Origin: Diphasiastrum complanatum
Lineage: Eukaryota > Streptophyta > Lycopodiopsida > Lycopodiales > Lycopodiaceae
DNA length: 64,000 bases
Assembly: GCA_029204225.1 (NCBI GenBank)
Contig: CM055110.1
Span: forward strand, 35,613,239-35,677,238
Direction of reading: 5' to 3'
Shown here: positions 50,201-60,470 of the stretch, piece by piece
Layout: each line of letters opens with the position of its first letter
How positions within the stretch are numbered: position 1 is the first letter of the stretch
The notes under the pieces: model-generated
Seen by the model: the letters and a program-made list of their open reading frames with translations, nothing else
Databases searched by the model: none
What the model was told of the DNA's origin: nothing
Translations under genes and position numbers: made by a program

Positions 50201-53200
50201 TTACTGTTCTTTCCCAGGCTTCCCAGGCTCTATCAAGTTTATTTTCTGGTAGAAATTCTTTTAGGAAAGCTTCTTCAAAAGCTTTCCATGACCGGGGAGT
50301 CTGCCCAGTCTCCTGGAGATTTAACCACCACTTATAGGCCATAGGCCCTAAGGAAAGACTGGCCTCAATAGCTTGCAAATGGTCAGGGATCTGTTTAAGA
50401 GCATGAATGTTCTTCCATTTGCTGAGGAAGGTTTGTAGAATATCTGCATTTCTATCCTTCTCTTCCCCATTAAAAGTAGGAGGCTTTAAATCTTTAAAGA
50501 CACTGGAGTGAGACCGTAAAGTCTCACCCGAAACTGATGGAAGTGGAGAAGGGGACAACTGAGAAGTGGAGGGAAGGCTTCCTTTCGCGGAACTCAAAAT
50601 CAAGCTCTTGAGTTCAGCGAACGAGTCATCCCCACTGGACTTGAAATTGGCTAATGCCAACTTTAGTTCATCCACTTCTGTTACCAACTGGAGAAACTGC
50701 TCCTTGGTAACCAGCTCGTCGAGTTCTTCGGCAAACTGTTCCTGTTCTTCCATTTCCATTGGTTCTTTCCCTTTGCTATAAGCCAAGGCTTCTGTTTCAA
50801 GTTCGTCGAAGCCTCTCTCCGGGGGTTGATCAGGTCCCTGAGGAGTGGTCATCTTGGAAACTGAAAGAGAGGTACCATAACTTCTGATGAAAAAAGTCAA
50901 AAAGACTAATTTACAACTGTACAAGGGAAAGGAAAGATGACTTAGCTGTTTTTGAGGACTGTGCTTCCGAAGAAGAACTCTCAGCTCTTTTTCCCAAGAT
51001 TTCAGACTTGCTGTCCCGGAAAATGCCAGTTTGAAGCTTCAAAGCGGTACCAATTTTCCCGGTTCTTTGAGGATAGTAGCTCGCTGGTCTGATTGCAGCT
51101 ATGAGGCTCCAAAAAACGAGGCAAAGAACTCCAAAAAGTGCCAAACCTTCTAATGTTGATAGCTGCCTATCCTCGCTGGTCTGACAGCAACCCAACTAGC
51201 TCGTTTGCTTCTGATTTGAGACCCAAAAAATATTTCAATTTCTGATTTTGGTGTCTCTCTACCCTCGCTGGCTGGACAGCGACTTATTTGCTCCAAAAAA
51301 CTTTGATTTAAAACCAAAAATGGTTCTGGAAATCAGAAAAGATGTGGGTACTGTCAGCGCTGGATCAGCACCACTCTTCCTCTTCAAAATGTCGTTCTAA
51401 TTCCCGAATCTGATGGCAAAAATCAAAGATGAAAGCTGGAAATGCAGCGCTGGACCTGCTCTAGAAACTTTTACTAATTTCTATCTGACAAGCAAGCTTT
51501 TCTACACACTTCTGATCGGTAGAAGGCTGTTCCTACAGCGCTGGCCCTGCTCTTCTAATTTCTGAAAATCTCCAAGTATCTGTATACCTTTCTGACTTTC
51601 TCTACTGCTGCTACTTAGCTCCCAAAGATGGAGATGGCTCTGATACCAGTGTAATAGATCCTAACACCACAGTAGGGCAAACACTAACTGATCCACCCAA
51701 CCTTGCCTACTCCCTGATATAGAGTAAGCCCCTCCTAGCCCAGTGTGAGGACTGGTAGCATGCTACTGCCAAGTGTCGGCCACATGGCACTGACGTGGCC
51801 GACTGCACGTCGGGTCCCAACTGGGCGCCCTACCCTGCTGACAGGGTCCCTAGGCTGTGTTAGGCCCGCCATGGCTATGGACCATGCTGGGGCACACTAC
51901 TCACACTGTCTTGCCCTGTTGGTCATGTACACTGGACACGACCCTGACTGTGGTATCTGACCTATCTGTGTTCTCTAGGGTTCGGCACTGGTTATGAGCT
52001 CGTAACACATAGCAAGCTCTTGCAAGAACAATGGTTTCCTTTAGGGTTAAATATCATTCATAATATTAAATAGGATTATCTGAAGCTAGACTAGCCAATT
52101 GGTGATCTATGGCATACAGGATAAGGAGCAGGCATGCATTCATGAGTTCAACATAGAGCAATTCAACTGTAAAGATGATGTGATTTCTAGGATATATTTG
52201 TAAATTGTAGGAAGTACATTTAGAAGGCTCATAAAATATTGAGAAACTATTGCAAATTCTGGGAAGATCATCAATCATGATAGACATACACCTTGGGTCT
52301 CTCCTAAGATGCATTTTGTGATCAAAGTTATCGTTACCCGATGCTTGTTGTATACATATTTGTATACCTTGTAAACAGTTTATCATTCATGTAAAAGAAA
52401 AGAAATATTGAAATATATGAAGTCATATGAAGCTTCGTGCAGGGAAGTATCAAATTGTGTGAACAAAAAGAGGAGTCAAATAGTAGTCCAATGTGACAAT
52501 TTGTGGTCATAAAAAAGAAACTAGTAAACCTTTTTTCTTACCTTGAAGACATAGTCTAATGGATAGTTATTCTCAAGGTTTGAATCGATCAATCCCTTAA
52601 GCTTACTCATCGGTTCTTTGTCGTCAAAAACTGACATCATCTGCAACATAACACATCATGATATACTTGAAATCCTAAACTTTCGCACAAAAGTTTGGAT
52701 GCAGGAAGCATTGCAACTAAGATACTACAATAGTAAACACATAAAAAAGAGATAAACCTAACTCCAAAATTAATATAAGATATGAAATTAGACAAGACCA
52801 TGAAGGACCATTCAACTCAATGGAATCAAGGACTAAGCATCAAAAATAGTTTACACTATTTTTGATAAAACAGATTCAATAACTTAGCTTACTATGTTCT
52901 GCTCCTCTTCAATGTGAACCAAGACTTTATTTACAACAAAAGATATCACTTTAGGGTGAAAGTAATGAAAATAAGCATACCTTGTCCGGATGGAGGCAAG
53001 GGATAAGGATGATCTATCATCGACTTTTGAGCTAGTTCTTGCAGATATGCCTAGAAAATATCCAAAAAGGATACTCCATGAAGTAAATAGTTCAGCAGTG
53101 GAAGCTTAATTGATGGTGCATCAATTTCTTGTTTATAGATTGCATTGCAAATTTCATCCATATTGTTATCCATGTTTCTCATGCTAAGGGGACACAAGGA

Positions 53201-55591
53201 GAATATAAACATATTCCATCCTTGTTCGAAAATGACACTTCGTTTAAGCATAAATAGTGGAAAATAGATTTCAAGCTATAATATCATAAAGTAACCACAT
53301 TGATATCCATAAATAGTGGAAAATAGACTTCAAGCTATAATATCCTAAAGTAACCACATTGATATCTACTAGCTTCTTTTCCTCACCTCGATATACGACT
53401 TGGATTCCACGAAGGCACAAGTTATGTACTAGTATATACAATGTACATATTGCAAATTTACTTTTAGGGGGCTCTTGTTATTTATTCTCTCAAAATATTT
53501 ACTATTCAAACGGTCATGTAGCAAGTTGGACCCATGCCCTTAGTATATATCCTATACGAGGATCTCATATCCAGCATTATGGAAATTTGAAGCAATTTTG
53601 AAAAAACACAAAAATAGGAACTGTAGAAGGACAAAAACATGAATGATAGTAACTGTAATAGGTGTCAAGAATGGTAAACCATGCATAGAATGGTTTGCTT
53701 GGCAGCAAGCCAACAATCATGATAGAAAGAAGATTGAGTGGACGACATGGTGACGAGAAATAAAAGACAAAACTACAAAGTGCATATCAAAAAAAAAAAA
53801 CATGCATAAAGCAAACAAACAAAATATAAGAGAGACACAATCAAAGAGAACAACGCAAGTATGTCAACTATGCCAAAGGAAAGCAGTCTTGTCGTCACTT
53901 CAATGATGTTGATTAGTGTGATTCAAAGAATAGGGACATAAGGAAGTTGAATCACAACAATCCATGAAGGATATCCTGATAGGGAACACAAACCTCGATA
54001 GGAGAACCAAAGTATATGTATGGGCAGCACCTCTACAAGATGATTTATCCATTGAGAAATCACCAAATGTGGCTGAATTTTAGATGTGCAACACAAGAGT
54101 TGGGATGAAAAGCTAATAAAATTTTGGAAAGGCGGAAATTTGGTAGAGGACTTTGAGTGATTCAAAGTGCAATGGAAGTGATTCACTGTAGGAAGATGAA
54201 TGATCCAAAAGTTTCAAAAAATGATTAAAGAAATCAAAAGTGAGAAAGTGATAAGAGTAACAGAAGCTTTAAAAAATGACCTAAAAAACAAGTGCATCTA
54301 CAATGTCTTGATTTCTAGAAATCATATTTCAAATGTGAAGTACATTAGGAGTATTTTATTGTAACAAACATAATAATTTAAATTTTCAAAAAAGGACCCA
54401 AAAAGCTCAATAAAAATGAAGTGCTAGAATTGGGGGAGAACTTCATACATGACATGCATGCCAAGTGGACCGATCACCCACAGTTGTGACATCACGTGAC
54501 AAGAACTAATATTAAGGAAACAAAAAATAGTATGAATCCTATAATCTATTTATGCATATGTTCCTCTAGATATTCAGTTTTATTATGTTCAAGGGTGGCA
54601 CATATTTGTGTGTATGTATTTTGTCGTTTTTTTGTGCCACCAAGGTGTCCACTTACATTAGTCATATACATGAACTTCCAATTTCTATCTGATTGTTTTT
54701 CAATTTTAATATAGGACTACAGATCTCATCCCACAAGTTCTCAACTTTTGGAGGCTTCAAATTGAAGCTAGATAGTGCAAAAAAGTCTTTATAACTAATA
54801 TTTTACAGTCATGACTAATGACAATGGAGCTGGGTTTGAGTTTTAAAGGAAATGATGTAACATCATCCTACTTGTAGGGATGCTTATGAGGTTGAACTTA
54901 AATTTCTGCTTTTGTAGACCTCATACAGGGGTGGCTGTTTGATTCTTAAAATGAGGCGGCCATCATATAAGGAACATCGACCAAACATGGCTAGTAGCGC
55001 ATAACATTCGGGAAATCAGATTCTACCAAAAGTTATGGCTTTACCAAGGTAACTAATGATCGTCGCTCCAAGCCTTTAGAATGGAGTGCCATGCTTCTAC
55101 TCCTTGCAATGGCTTCCTCGCCTGTAATAAGCTCCATTAGCACAACTCCAAATGCATAAACATCACTCTTGGAAGTGGCATGTCCGTCACGAATATACCT
55201 GCAAAAATGCATGGGAGATTAATTTGGTCTTTTGTTAGACCATCATAAAATTAACAGGAAAGGTCATGAGTAGAAAAAAAAAACAGGGTATTCTAGTCTT
55301 TTGCCATACGTCTATTCTTGATGGAAACATTTAGTTAAAATATCAATGAGAGAAGGGAAGCCTATACAATTCTTGACTCTAATAAGAAAAAATTTCCACA
55401 ATTTAAAAGCATTCTTTACCCAAAATTTGGCTATGCTATTGAGATTAATCCTCTGACACCCTATGTGGAGCCACATATCATGTAAATGCTTACTCTGGTG
55501 CAATGTACCCAAATGTTCCAACTACATTTGTGGTTGCACCTGTCACATCTCCAACCTGCTCAACCAACTTAGCAAGGCCGAAGTCCGCCAC
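38108..55591 (-). CDS. LYK3-like: LysM receptor-like kinase, C-terminal exons (LYK3-like), gene continues beyond window
   Basis: Four minus-strand exons (55,591-55,494; 55,198-55,045; 52,640-52,542; 38,272-38,108) join in phase and encode the last ~135 residues of a plant receptor kinase. They cover the DFG loop, the GTFGYIAPE activation segment, [18 protein letters not shown] (subdomain IX), the [15 protein letters not shown] helix (subdomain XI) and the tail [12 protein letters not shown]. The ...SQVFSG...GR tail and EWEA-like segment before it are, as I recall, typical of LYK3-type LysM kinases, plasma-membrane receptors of chitin-type oligosaccharide signals. LysM domains, transmembrane segment and the catalytic loop are not in this window. 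All splice sites are GT-AG and there are no stops, so the gene could be functional despite introns full of transposons. CERK1-type is the alternative class. Confidence 0.85.
38273..41130. other. Intron sequence, no further gene recognised
   Basis: AT-rich. Short ORFs at 38,679-38,882, 40,166-40,357 and 40,538-40,825 have no family resemblance. A purine-rich GAAGAAGAAGAGG stretch near 40,870 precedes Cop3 remnants. Confidence 0.5.
41131..42125 (+). pseudogene. Cop3 zinc knuckle, protease and integrase N-terminal part
   Basis: A worn zinc knuckle ([16 protein letters not shown], with an in-frame stop) is at about 41,131. Protease [19 protein letters not shown] is in the 41,222-41,566 frame. 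The pre-integrase region [17 protein letters not shown]...[14 protein letters not shown] is at 41,669-41,980. Core remnants follow to FDHGGEYRS at about 42,120, with several stops and frameshifts. It ends head-on against a minus-strand gag. Confidence 0.85.
42104..42607 (-). pseudogene. Cop3 gag, opposite strand
   Basis: ATG at 42,607: [20 protein letters not shown], then [20 protein letters not shown], one stop near 42,413, then [40 protein letters not shown] and [16 protein letters not shown]. This is a UBN2-type copia gag. It is cut at about 42,110 where the plus-strand integrase fragment begins. Confidence 0.85.
42608..44220 (-). mobile_element. Cop3 leader, PBS and probable 5' LTR
   Basis: The leader 42,608-43,774 has no gene; it includes a stretch (43,130-43,330) repeating TTTCGG/TTTTGGGC words. 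The PBS on the minus strand, TGGTATCAGAGC, is at 43,775-43,786, and TG on the plus strand at 43,787 (CA on the minus strand) marks the LTR end. The outer LTR boundary is not known; a 109-residue ORF at 43,865-44,194 is unrecognised. Confidence 0.6.
44501..44653. repeat. 76-bp tandem duplication
   Basis: GACATGTGTCACTCAT...CAAGTGTCCCA...GAGCAT...CGTGTC occurs at 44,501-44,576 and 44,577-44,653. The first unit contains the palindrome TTGACCGGTCAA. Confidence 0.75.
44654..45715. other. Intron sequence, no gene recognised
   Basis: AT-rich with A- and T-runs; nothing further supportable. Confidence 0.5.
45721..46094 (-). mobile_element. Gyp1b 3' LTR and PPT
   Basis: 45,721-46,078. The minus-strand start TGTTACGAGCTCGTAACC includes a perfect 16-bp palindrome. 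The PPT on the minus strand is CTTAAGGGGGAGGGAG. Confidence 0.92.
46100..46530 (-). pseudogene. Gyp1b integrase GPF module and chromodomain
   Basis: Minus strand: [32 protein letters not shown], then [19 protein letters not shown] small indel near 46,148 disrupts the last part of the chromodomain. The upstream boundary is a TAG (46,530-46,532) that is CAG in Gyp1a and Gyp1c. Confidence 0.85.
46533..47702 (-). pseudogene. Gyp1b integrase
   Basis: A 381-residue stop-free frame begins inside an acidic linker ([14 protein letters not shown]). HHCC site: H109, H116, C146, C149. Catalytic residues: D179 (SMDF), D240 (GIVSDQD) and E276 (TDGQTER). It continues past [17 protein letters not shown]. 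Integrase chemistry is intact at motif level. It is separated from RNase H by a CAG-to-TAG change at 47,703-47,705. Confidence 0.92.
47703..48223 (-). pseudogene. Gyp1b RNase H
   Basis: [16 protein letters not shown] (end of RT), then [20 protein letters not shown] and GRPVAFESK. One T is missing from a T-run near 47,995 relative to Gyp1c and shifts the frame. It resumes with [16 protein letters not shown] and [17 protein letters not shown]. Confidence 0.88.
48221..49825 (-). pseudogene. Gyp1b zinc knuckle, protease and reverse transcriptase
   Basis: 534 residues without a stop. Zinc knuckle C2, C5, H10, C15. Aspartic protease [11 protein letters not shown] at 91-101. RT starts about 290, with [10 protein letters not shown] (339-348), [13 protein letters not shown] (372-384), [12 protein letters not shown] (409-420) and catalytic FLDD (439-442). 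The frame ends at TAG (CAG in Gyp1c) within KEYAQIAVP. It is the most complete RT in the window. Confidence 0.93.
49826..50852 (-). pseudogene. Gyp1b gag
   Basis: I choose the ATG at 50,852 ([20 protein letters not shown]) because the upstream residues belong to the leader. An acidic coiled-coil segment ([20 protein letters not shown]) is followed by the capsid blocks [35 protein letters not shown] and [19 protein letters not shown] 1-bp deletion near 50,072 (compared with Gyp1a) shifts frame before the basic tail that links to the zinc knuckle. Confidence 0.88.
50853..51635 (-). repeat. Gyp1b leader: six-unit ~91-bp ladder
   Basis: On the plus strand CGCTGG starts at 51,082, 51,174, 51,266, 51,358, 51,448 and 51,539: spacings 92, 92, 92, 90 and 91. 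The fullest matches are TCGCTGGTCTGA and CAGCGCTGG. The remainder of each unit is diverged. 50,853-51,080 has no ladder. Confidence 0.85.
51636..52007 (-). mobile_element. Gyp1b PBS and 5' LTR
   Basis: The PBS is TGGTATCAGAGCC on the minus strand (51,636-51,648). The LTR is 51,650-52,007, 358 bp; its terminal palindrome has one mismatch (GTTATGAGCTCGTAAC on the plus strand). Confidence 0.92.
52013..52541. other. Intron sequence, no gene recognised
   Basis: AT-rich; the 106-residue minus-strand ORF at 52,066-52,386 has no recognisable domain. Confidence 0.5.
52542..52640 (-). CDS. LYK3-like: Kinase exon: [17 protein letters not shown]
   Basis: Acceptor GTTGCAG, 99 bp (33 codons, phase 0 both sides) reading [20 protein letters not shown] and [13 protein letters not shown], donor GTAAGA. 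The intron to the previous exon is about 2.4 kb. Confidence 0.9.
52641..55044. other. Kinase intron with minor repeats
   Basis: A 59-bp unit containing AATAGTGGAAAATAGA is tandemly duplicated at 53,249-53,307 and 53,308-53,366. A 70-bp exon-like stretch on the minus strand lies at 52,981-53,050 (see findings). No other gene seen. Confidence 0.55.
55045..55198 (-). CDS. LYK3-like: Kinase exon: subdomains VIII-X
   Basis: Acceptor TTTTTGCAG, 154 bp reading [18 protein letters not shown], then [15 protein letters not shown] and [10 protein letters not shown], donor GTAAAG. Separated from the previous exon by a 295-bp intron. Confidence 0.9.
55494..55591 (-). CDS. LYK3-like: Kinase exon: DFG and activation segment
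   Basis: Acceptor CATGCAG, then 98 bp reading [16 protein letters not shown]...[10 protein letters not shown], ending GA with donor GTAAGC; the split codon GA|G gives the Glu of APE. It starts in phase 0. Confidence 0.88.
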
Positions 55592-57973
55592 CTGCATGAT
55601 TAATTGCTAGGAAAAATCAGCTTCACAGATCTAAATGAAGAGTGAAGAAATTGTTACACACAAAAAAAAAATCAATACCATAATAGATGTATTTATTTAT
55701 CTCTGAAAAAAGTTGCAATCCGATTCACAATAATGTTATATAAGCAATTACTACATTAGCCTCAACTTATTGTGGTTAATGAAGTTCTCACCCTTGCAAA
55801 CCTTAACACATCAATAATAGCATATCAAAATTCAGCCAAGAACATTCATAAGAAAAAATTGATACTTACTCACTTAATATCAATGTACGCTAGCTAGTAA
55901 GTTGATCTACCCCCTTCTACACTAAGTAAGCTAAGTCTCTTAATAGTAAAATAATAAAATAATAAAACACGGATAATAGATAGTACGTTCCAAAGTACCA
56001 AGTCATAAGGTTTAATGTCAATTAGCTATAAATAAAAACATTATTTCCAAATACTTAAAGTGGGCTCAAATTTTGATACATGTTGTAAAGTAGCATGGGG
56101 GCTTGAAGCCCAAGAGGATGTGCATGTCAGTCGATAACTATCCCTACTTATCAAATTACAGTGTCCTCACTATCAATATAGTTGAGAAAGTAGAGTGGCA
56201 AAGTTGTTGCAAAAGGAACAACTCAATTTGCAAAATGACTTTGAATGTTGCACTAAGAGTTTCTCTTATGACACTAGATAATAGAATACTACATAGTATC
56301 GACAACAAGATCAACCTCATCATTGCAAGAAAAAATTTGCCCAATATCATCAACATAGAGCTAATACGTTGAATTTAAAGGAGGTTGTTGACTTTATGTT
56401 TAAATGACAACAATAAAGATTTTCACAATGGAACTCATCCATTTCTTGATGAGACACTTGTGCATTTCTAGAGGGAAATGAAAAAGGTGGTGTAGAGTGA
56501 GACAAGGAACAGCGGGACACTACTTAGTTGGAGATGCCTTAGATGGATGAGATGGAGAATGAGTAGTGGAAATACTCGATCAAAAATAGTCTCATGTAGC
56601 ATGATAACAAGGAATCTACAACAGTAGAATAAAGTGGAGATCATGGAAGGTATACCTGAAAGTTCTTAGAGATGGAATGGGGCATGTAGATAGAAATAGT
56701 GTATAAATAGGATATGAGATGGCATAAGAGACAATCTTACACTAGTCAACATTGATGTAGGCTCATGGGAGCAGTTATAGATGATGAGAGAATATAATAT
56801 ACAAGAACAAAATCTGATGGATGTCTAGATCAGTAACATGAGATGAAAAAATGTACACTATTATAAATAGCAAATAACAACTGATCAAGTCCACTATTAA
56901 TCCTCACTCTATTCACAGCACGACTTTCTATGTAGAAAATGTATGTCTCTCATTAGGGAACATGACATCCAACATGCATCATGTACTCACCCAAAACAAT
57001 GGTGCTAGGTGTTCATGTGTTGATGGCTATGAAAGACATGATGTTCACATTGGAAGACACTAATATATTAATAATGTCCTACCTTTTGTTATCACTCCAG
57101 TCATGATGGTGCACCCCTATAGTTTGGTGTGGTACATCCATGCTAGGTCCACAAAAGATGCGTCCTATTGAAGCAACACTCTTCAGCATATCCCTCCAAG
57201 CAAGAGTTTTAGCTAGATGGAGGGGAAGCTTCAAATGTATAACAATCTCCTAATAGCCAAGTCAACACTATTCTTGTTTATTCCTCAAAATGAATTCACA
57301 TCGTAATCTCTACCCCTACTAGTAGCCTCATCATCCCTCTAGGAGTAGAGGGGTGGGCTAGATCTACACATGCTAAATATGTGCTACTCTCTGCCTTTGT
57401 CTCACCCTCAACATTCTTGAGAGTGGGGTATGTCAAGCGAATGATCTTATTGCAACAAACGAGATCGAAAGAACATTTAATCACTACATTGTATACAATC
57501 CAAATTCTTGAATAAATTACAATCACACAAATCACAATCTAGATTCCACATGTGATTTTGCAATGTGCACAAGTGATAATGCAAATTCATCATTCTAATA
57601 TTAGAAGAAAAAATGAAAGTTAGGTTTGTCAAAAATTGAGGATGCTACAGTGCCCAACTACAATAGCTATGCAAACAATGTCTAATTAACTGAGAGATTG
57701 ACCATTAACTATGACTTTAATACCATGAGGTCCCCAACCCTTCATAATCATAATTAATTTATGAGTTGAGGTAGGCCTGCTGTCCTCCTTACGGGATATT
57801 AAATACAAGATCAGTCCATATGTGGGCATGACATTATGATTATGAGGGGTTGGGGCCCTCATGGTATCAAAGTCATAATCAATGGTTAGAGGCCTAAAAC
57901 TCATGATGGCGTTTTTGCATAGTGCTAGCAGGTGACTCATAGGGAGAGTGGATGAGGTGGCCTAGTGACCTCC
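55592..57973. other. Kinase intron, upstream of the DFG exon
   Basis: AT-rich. No kinase exon with HRD or VAVK motifs was found, so those exons are beyond Gyp1c. An 89-residue ORF at 56,103-56,372 is unrecognised. A long inverted repeat occupies 57,701-57,887. Confidence 0.5.
57701..57887. repeat. 54-bp imperfect inverted repeat (hairpin)
   Basis: Arms 57,701-57,754 and 57,833-57,887 are reverse complements with about five mismatches; shared core words include ATACCATGAGG, CCCCAACCC and TCATAATCATAAT. The loop is about 78 bp. Confidence 0.75.
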
Positions 57974-58347
57974 TGTAATAGATCCTAACACCACAGTAGG
58001 GCAAACACTAACTGATCCACCCAACCTTGCCTACTCCCTGATATAGAGTAAGCCCCTCCTAGCCCAGTGTGAGGACTGGTAGCATGCTACTGCCAAGTGT
58101 CGGCCACGTGGCACTGACGTGGCCGACTGCACGTCGGGACCCAACTGTGGGCCCTATCCTGCTGACAGGGTCCCTAGGCTGTGTTAGGCCCGCCATGGCT
58201 ATGGACCGTGCTGGGGCACACTACTCACACTGTCTTGCCCTGTTGGTCATGTACGCTGGACACGACCCTGACTGTGGTATCTGACCTATCTGTGTTCTCT
58301 AGGGTTCGGCACTGGTTACGAGCTCGTAACACTCCCTCCCCCTTAAG
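57974..58347 (-). mobile_element. Gyp1c 3' LTR and PPT
   Basis: 358 bp with the perfect terminal palindrome GTTACGAGCTCGTAAC. PPT CTTAAGGGGGAGGGAG on the minus strand. Confidence 0.92.
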
Positions 58348-58935
58348 AACCGTCTTGGTCCTCTAAGACAAAGTCTGGAAAAATCTTGCGAAGGACGCTG
58401 CCTCTTTCCCAAGTGGCATTCTCAACAAGCTGATCATTCCACTTAACCAGATATTCTCGGTATAGAGTATGACGAGTCTGCGTCTCTCTACTATCAAGAA
58501 TCTCCTCTGGTTCATGTGGAGGTTGTTGAGGATCCAATGGGAGAACTAGAACACTGTCCCCTACCAGATTATCTGATCTGGTTAAGGCTTTTCGTAACTG
58601 ACTTACATGAAAAACTGGAAAAGCCTTACTGCTGTGTGGGAGTTCTAGTTCATAGGTGACCTCGCCTAGTCTCCTACTGATGGTAAAGGGACCACAATAC
58701 CTTGGAGACAACTTAGCACACACTCCTGATTTGAGGGTTTTAGAGTCAACTGGGACTCTCAAGTAGACTCTCTCACCAGTGGAGAACTGCACATCCCGTC
58801 TGTGTGGATCTGCATAATGCCTGGCTCGATCCTGGGATTGTCTAATGCTACACTTAGCATGTTCTATCATCTGGTTTAGGTCTTCTAAAAAGTTTCTGGC
58901 TGCTTCAACTTTTTCTTGTTTAAACCCTACAGCTG
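58343..58935 (-). pseudogene. Gyp1c integrase C-terminal module and chromodomain
   Basis: Stop-free from [20 protein letters not shown] through [20 protein letters not shown] and [17 protein letters not shown] to [32 protein letters not shown] and TAA. This is the best preserved chromodomain of the Gyp1 copies. A 1-bp insertion near 58,939 separates it from the core. Confidence 0.9.
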
Positions 58936-59700
58936 TGGTGTGAGCGTGGCTGAAAACCGTACATCAGCATAAATGGGCTGTATCCCGTAGCTGAATGTTT
59001 GGTACTGTTGTAAGCAAACTCTAATATCGAGAGATACTCCTCCCAATTAGTCTGCCTCTTGCTGACGTATGCACGAAGCATATCCTCCAGCACTTGATTT
59101 ACCCTTTCTGTTTGACCGTCCGTCTGTGGATGGTCGGTGGTACTCATATTAAGTTTAGTATGGAGATGATGGAATACTGCCTTCCAAAAATTTCCAGTAA
59201 ACTTACTGTCCCGGTCGCTGACTATGCCGGAAGGTAGACCGTACAATTTAAATAGCCCGTCTACAAACAACCTCGCTAACTCTGGAGCTCTAACGGTTGT
59301 TTTGGTCGGAATAAAATGAGCCATTTTGGTCAGACGGTCAACTGTGACCCATATAGCGTCATTACCCTTTTGGGTTTTAGGCAGGCCTACTATAAAATCC
59401 ATGGAGATACTCTCCCATTTACCAGCTGGTATTTCTAAGGGATGCAACAACCCTCCTGCCTTTAAACGCTCTGCTTTATTTACTTGACATTTCTGGCACT
59501 GGTTACATACTGGTGGACGTCCATTTTCATACTGGGCCAGAAAAATTGCCTACGAAGAAGCTCATAGGTCTTCTGTATGCCTGGGTGTCCCGCGCTAGGA
59601 TTTGTCATGACATTCATATAGGACCTGCTGCCTATAATCCTCTGAATTGGGGACACATACTCTATCTCTATAGAGCAAGTACTCATCCTGAATGGAATAC
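58920..59700 (-). pseudogene. Gyp1c integrase HHCC and core
   Basis: Core frame 58,920-59,450: [39 protein letters not shown] (all three acidic residues present). The HHCC half is in another frame (59,480-59,686), [20 protein letters not shown], because of small indels near 59,470-59,500 and 59,600. Confidence 0.88.
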
Positions 59701-60470
59701 TGTTTCCATTTGAATCCTTGAGTCAACTGACCCTCAACCACTGGGGTTTGCTTGGGTAATACAGGCTCAGAATCCTCAACGTCATCTGATGACGTATACT
59801 CGGACTCATCATCATCCTCAACGGAAGCTGCCGTATTCTTGGATGAACTGGCACCAGCCCCGGGAACTGGTTCTGGAGTCTGTAACTGTCTGTTCTGGAC
59901 TGAGTTCCAGATAATAGAGAAGAATGCATCATGCTGGCATTTCCCTCTCAAGGACTCGAGTAACTCATTACGAATCTGAGTAAAACTCAGCTCGTTTATC
60001 ATAGGCATTCTGCTAAGGGCATCTGCTACTGTATTGAATTTTCCACGCCTATATCTGATAGACATGTCAAACTCTTGCATCAACTCTGCCCAACGAGCTT
60101 TCCGACCTCTAAGCTCAGGTTGATTGCAAAGGTATCTGAGACTCTCATGGTCTGTCAGGACCTCAAAGTTGGCACCATACAAATAATGCCTCCAAGTCTT
60201 AAGGGCATGGACTATAGAAAAGAGTTCCTTTTCATAGGCACTATACCTAGTCTGTGCTGGCTCGAGTTTTTTACTCTCGAACGCAACTGGTCGTCCACCC
60301 TGAGTTAGCACAGCACCTACTGCAAAGTCGCTAGCATCTGTTTCGACCACAAATGGCTGATTGGGGTCGACGACCTTTAAAACTGGTGCTGTAGCTAAGG
60401 CTGTTTTGAGAGCATCAAAGCTCTCCTGTTGTGCGGACTCCAAATGAACTCCTTTCCCTTCCCCTTAAGG
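59595..60470 (-). pseudogene. Gyp1c RNase H and linker
   Basis: 282-residue stop-free frame: [73 protein letters not shown], then the acidic linker. It keeps Gln codons that are TAG in Gyp1b. Confidence 0.9.

Larger units (their letters stand above)
45721..52007 (-). mobile_element. Gyp1b: full-length chromovirus-type gypsy element
   Basis: 6287 bp with 358-bp LTRs at both ends and the target duplication CATAG (45,716-45,720 and 52,008-52,012). On the minus strand: LTR, PBS, leader repeats, gag, zinc knuckle, protease, RT, RNase H, integrase, chromodomain, PPT, LTR. All domains are present but broken by two 1-bp deletions and three nonsense codons. It lies in the last intron of the LysM kinase, in the same orientation as the gene. 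Confidence 0.95.
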
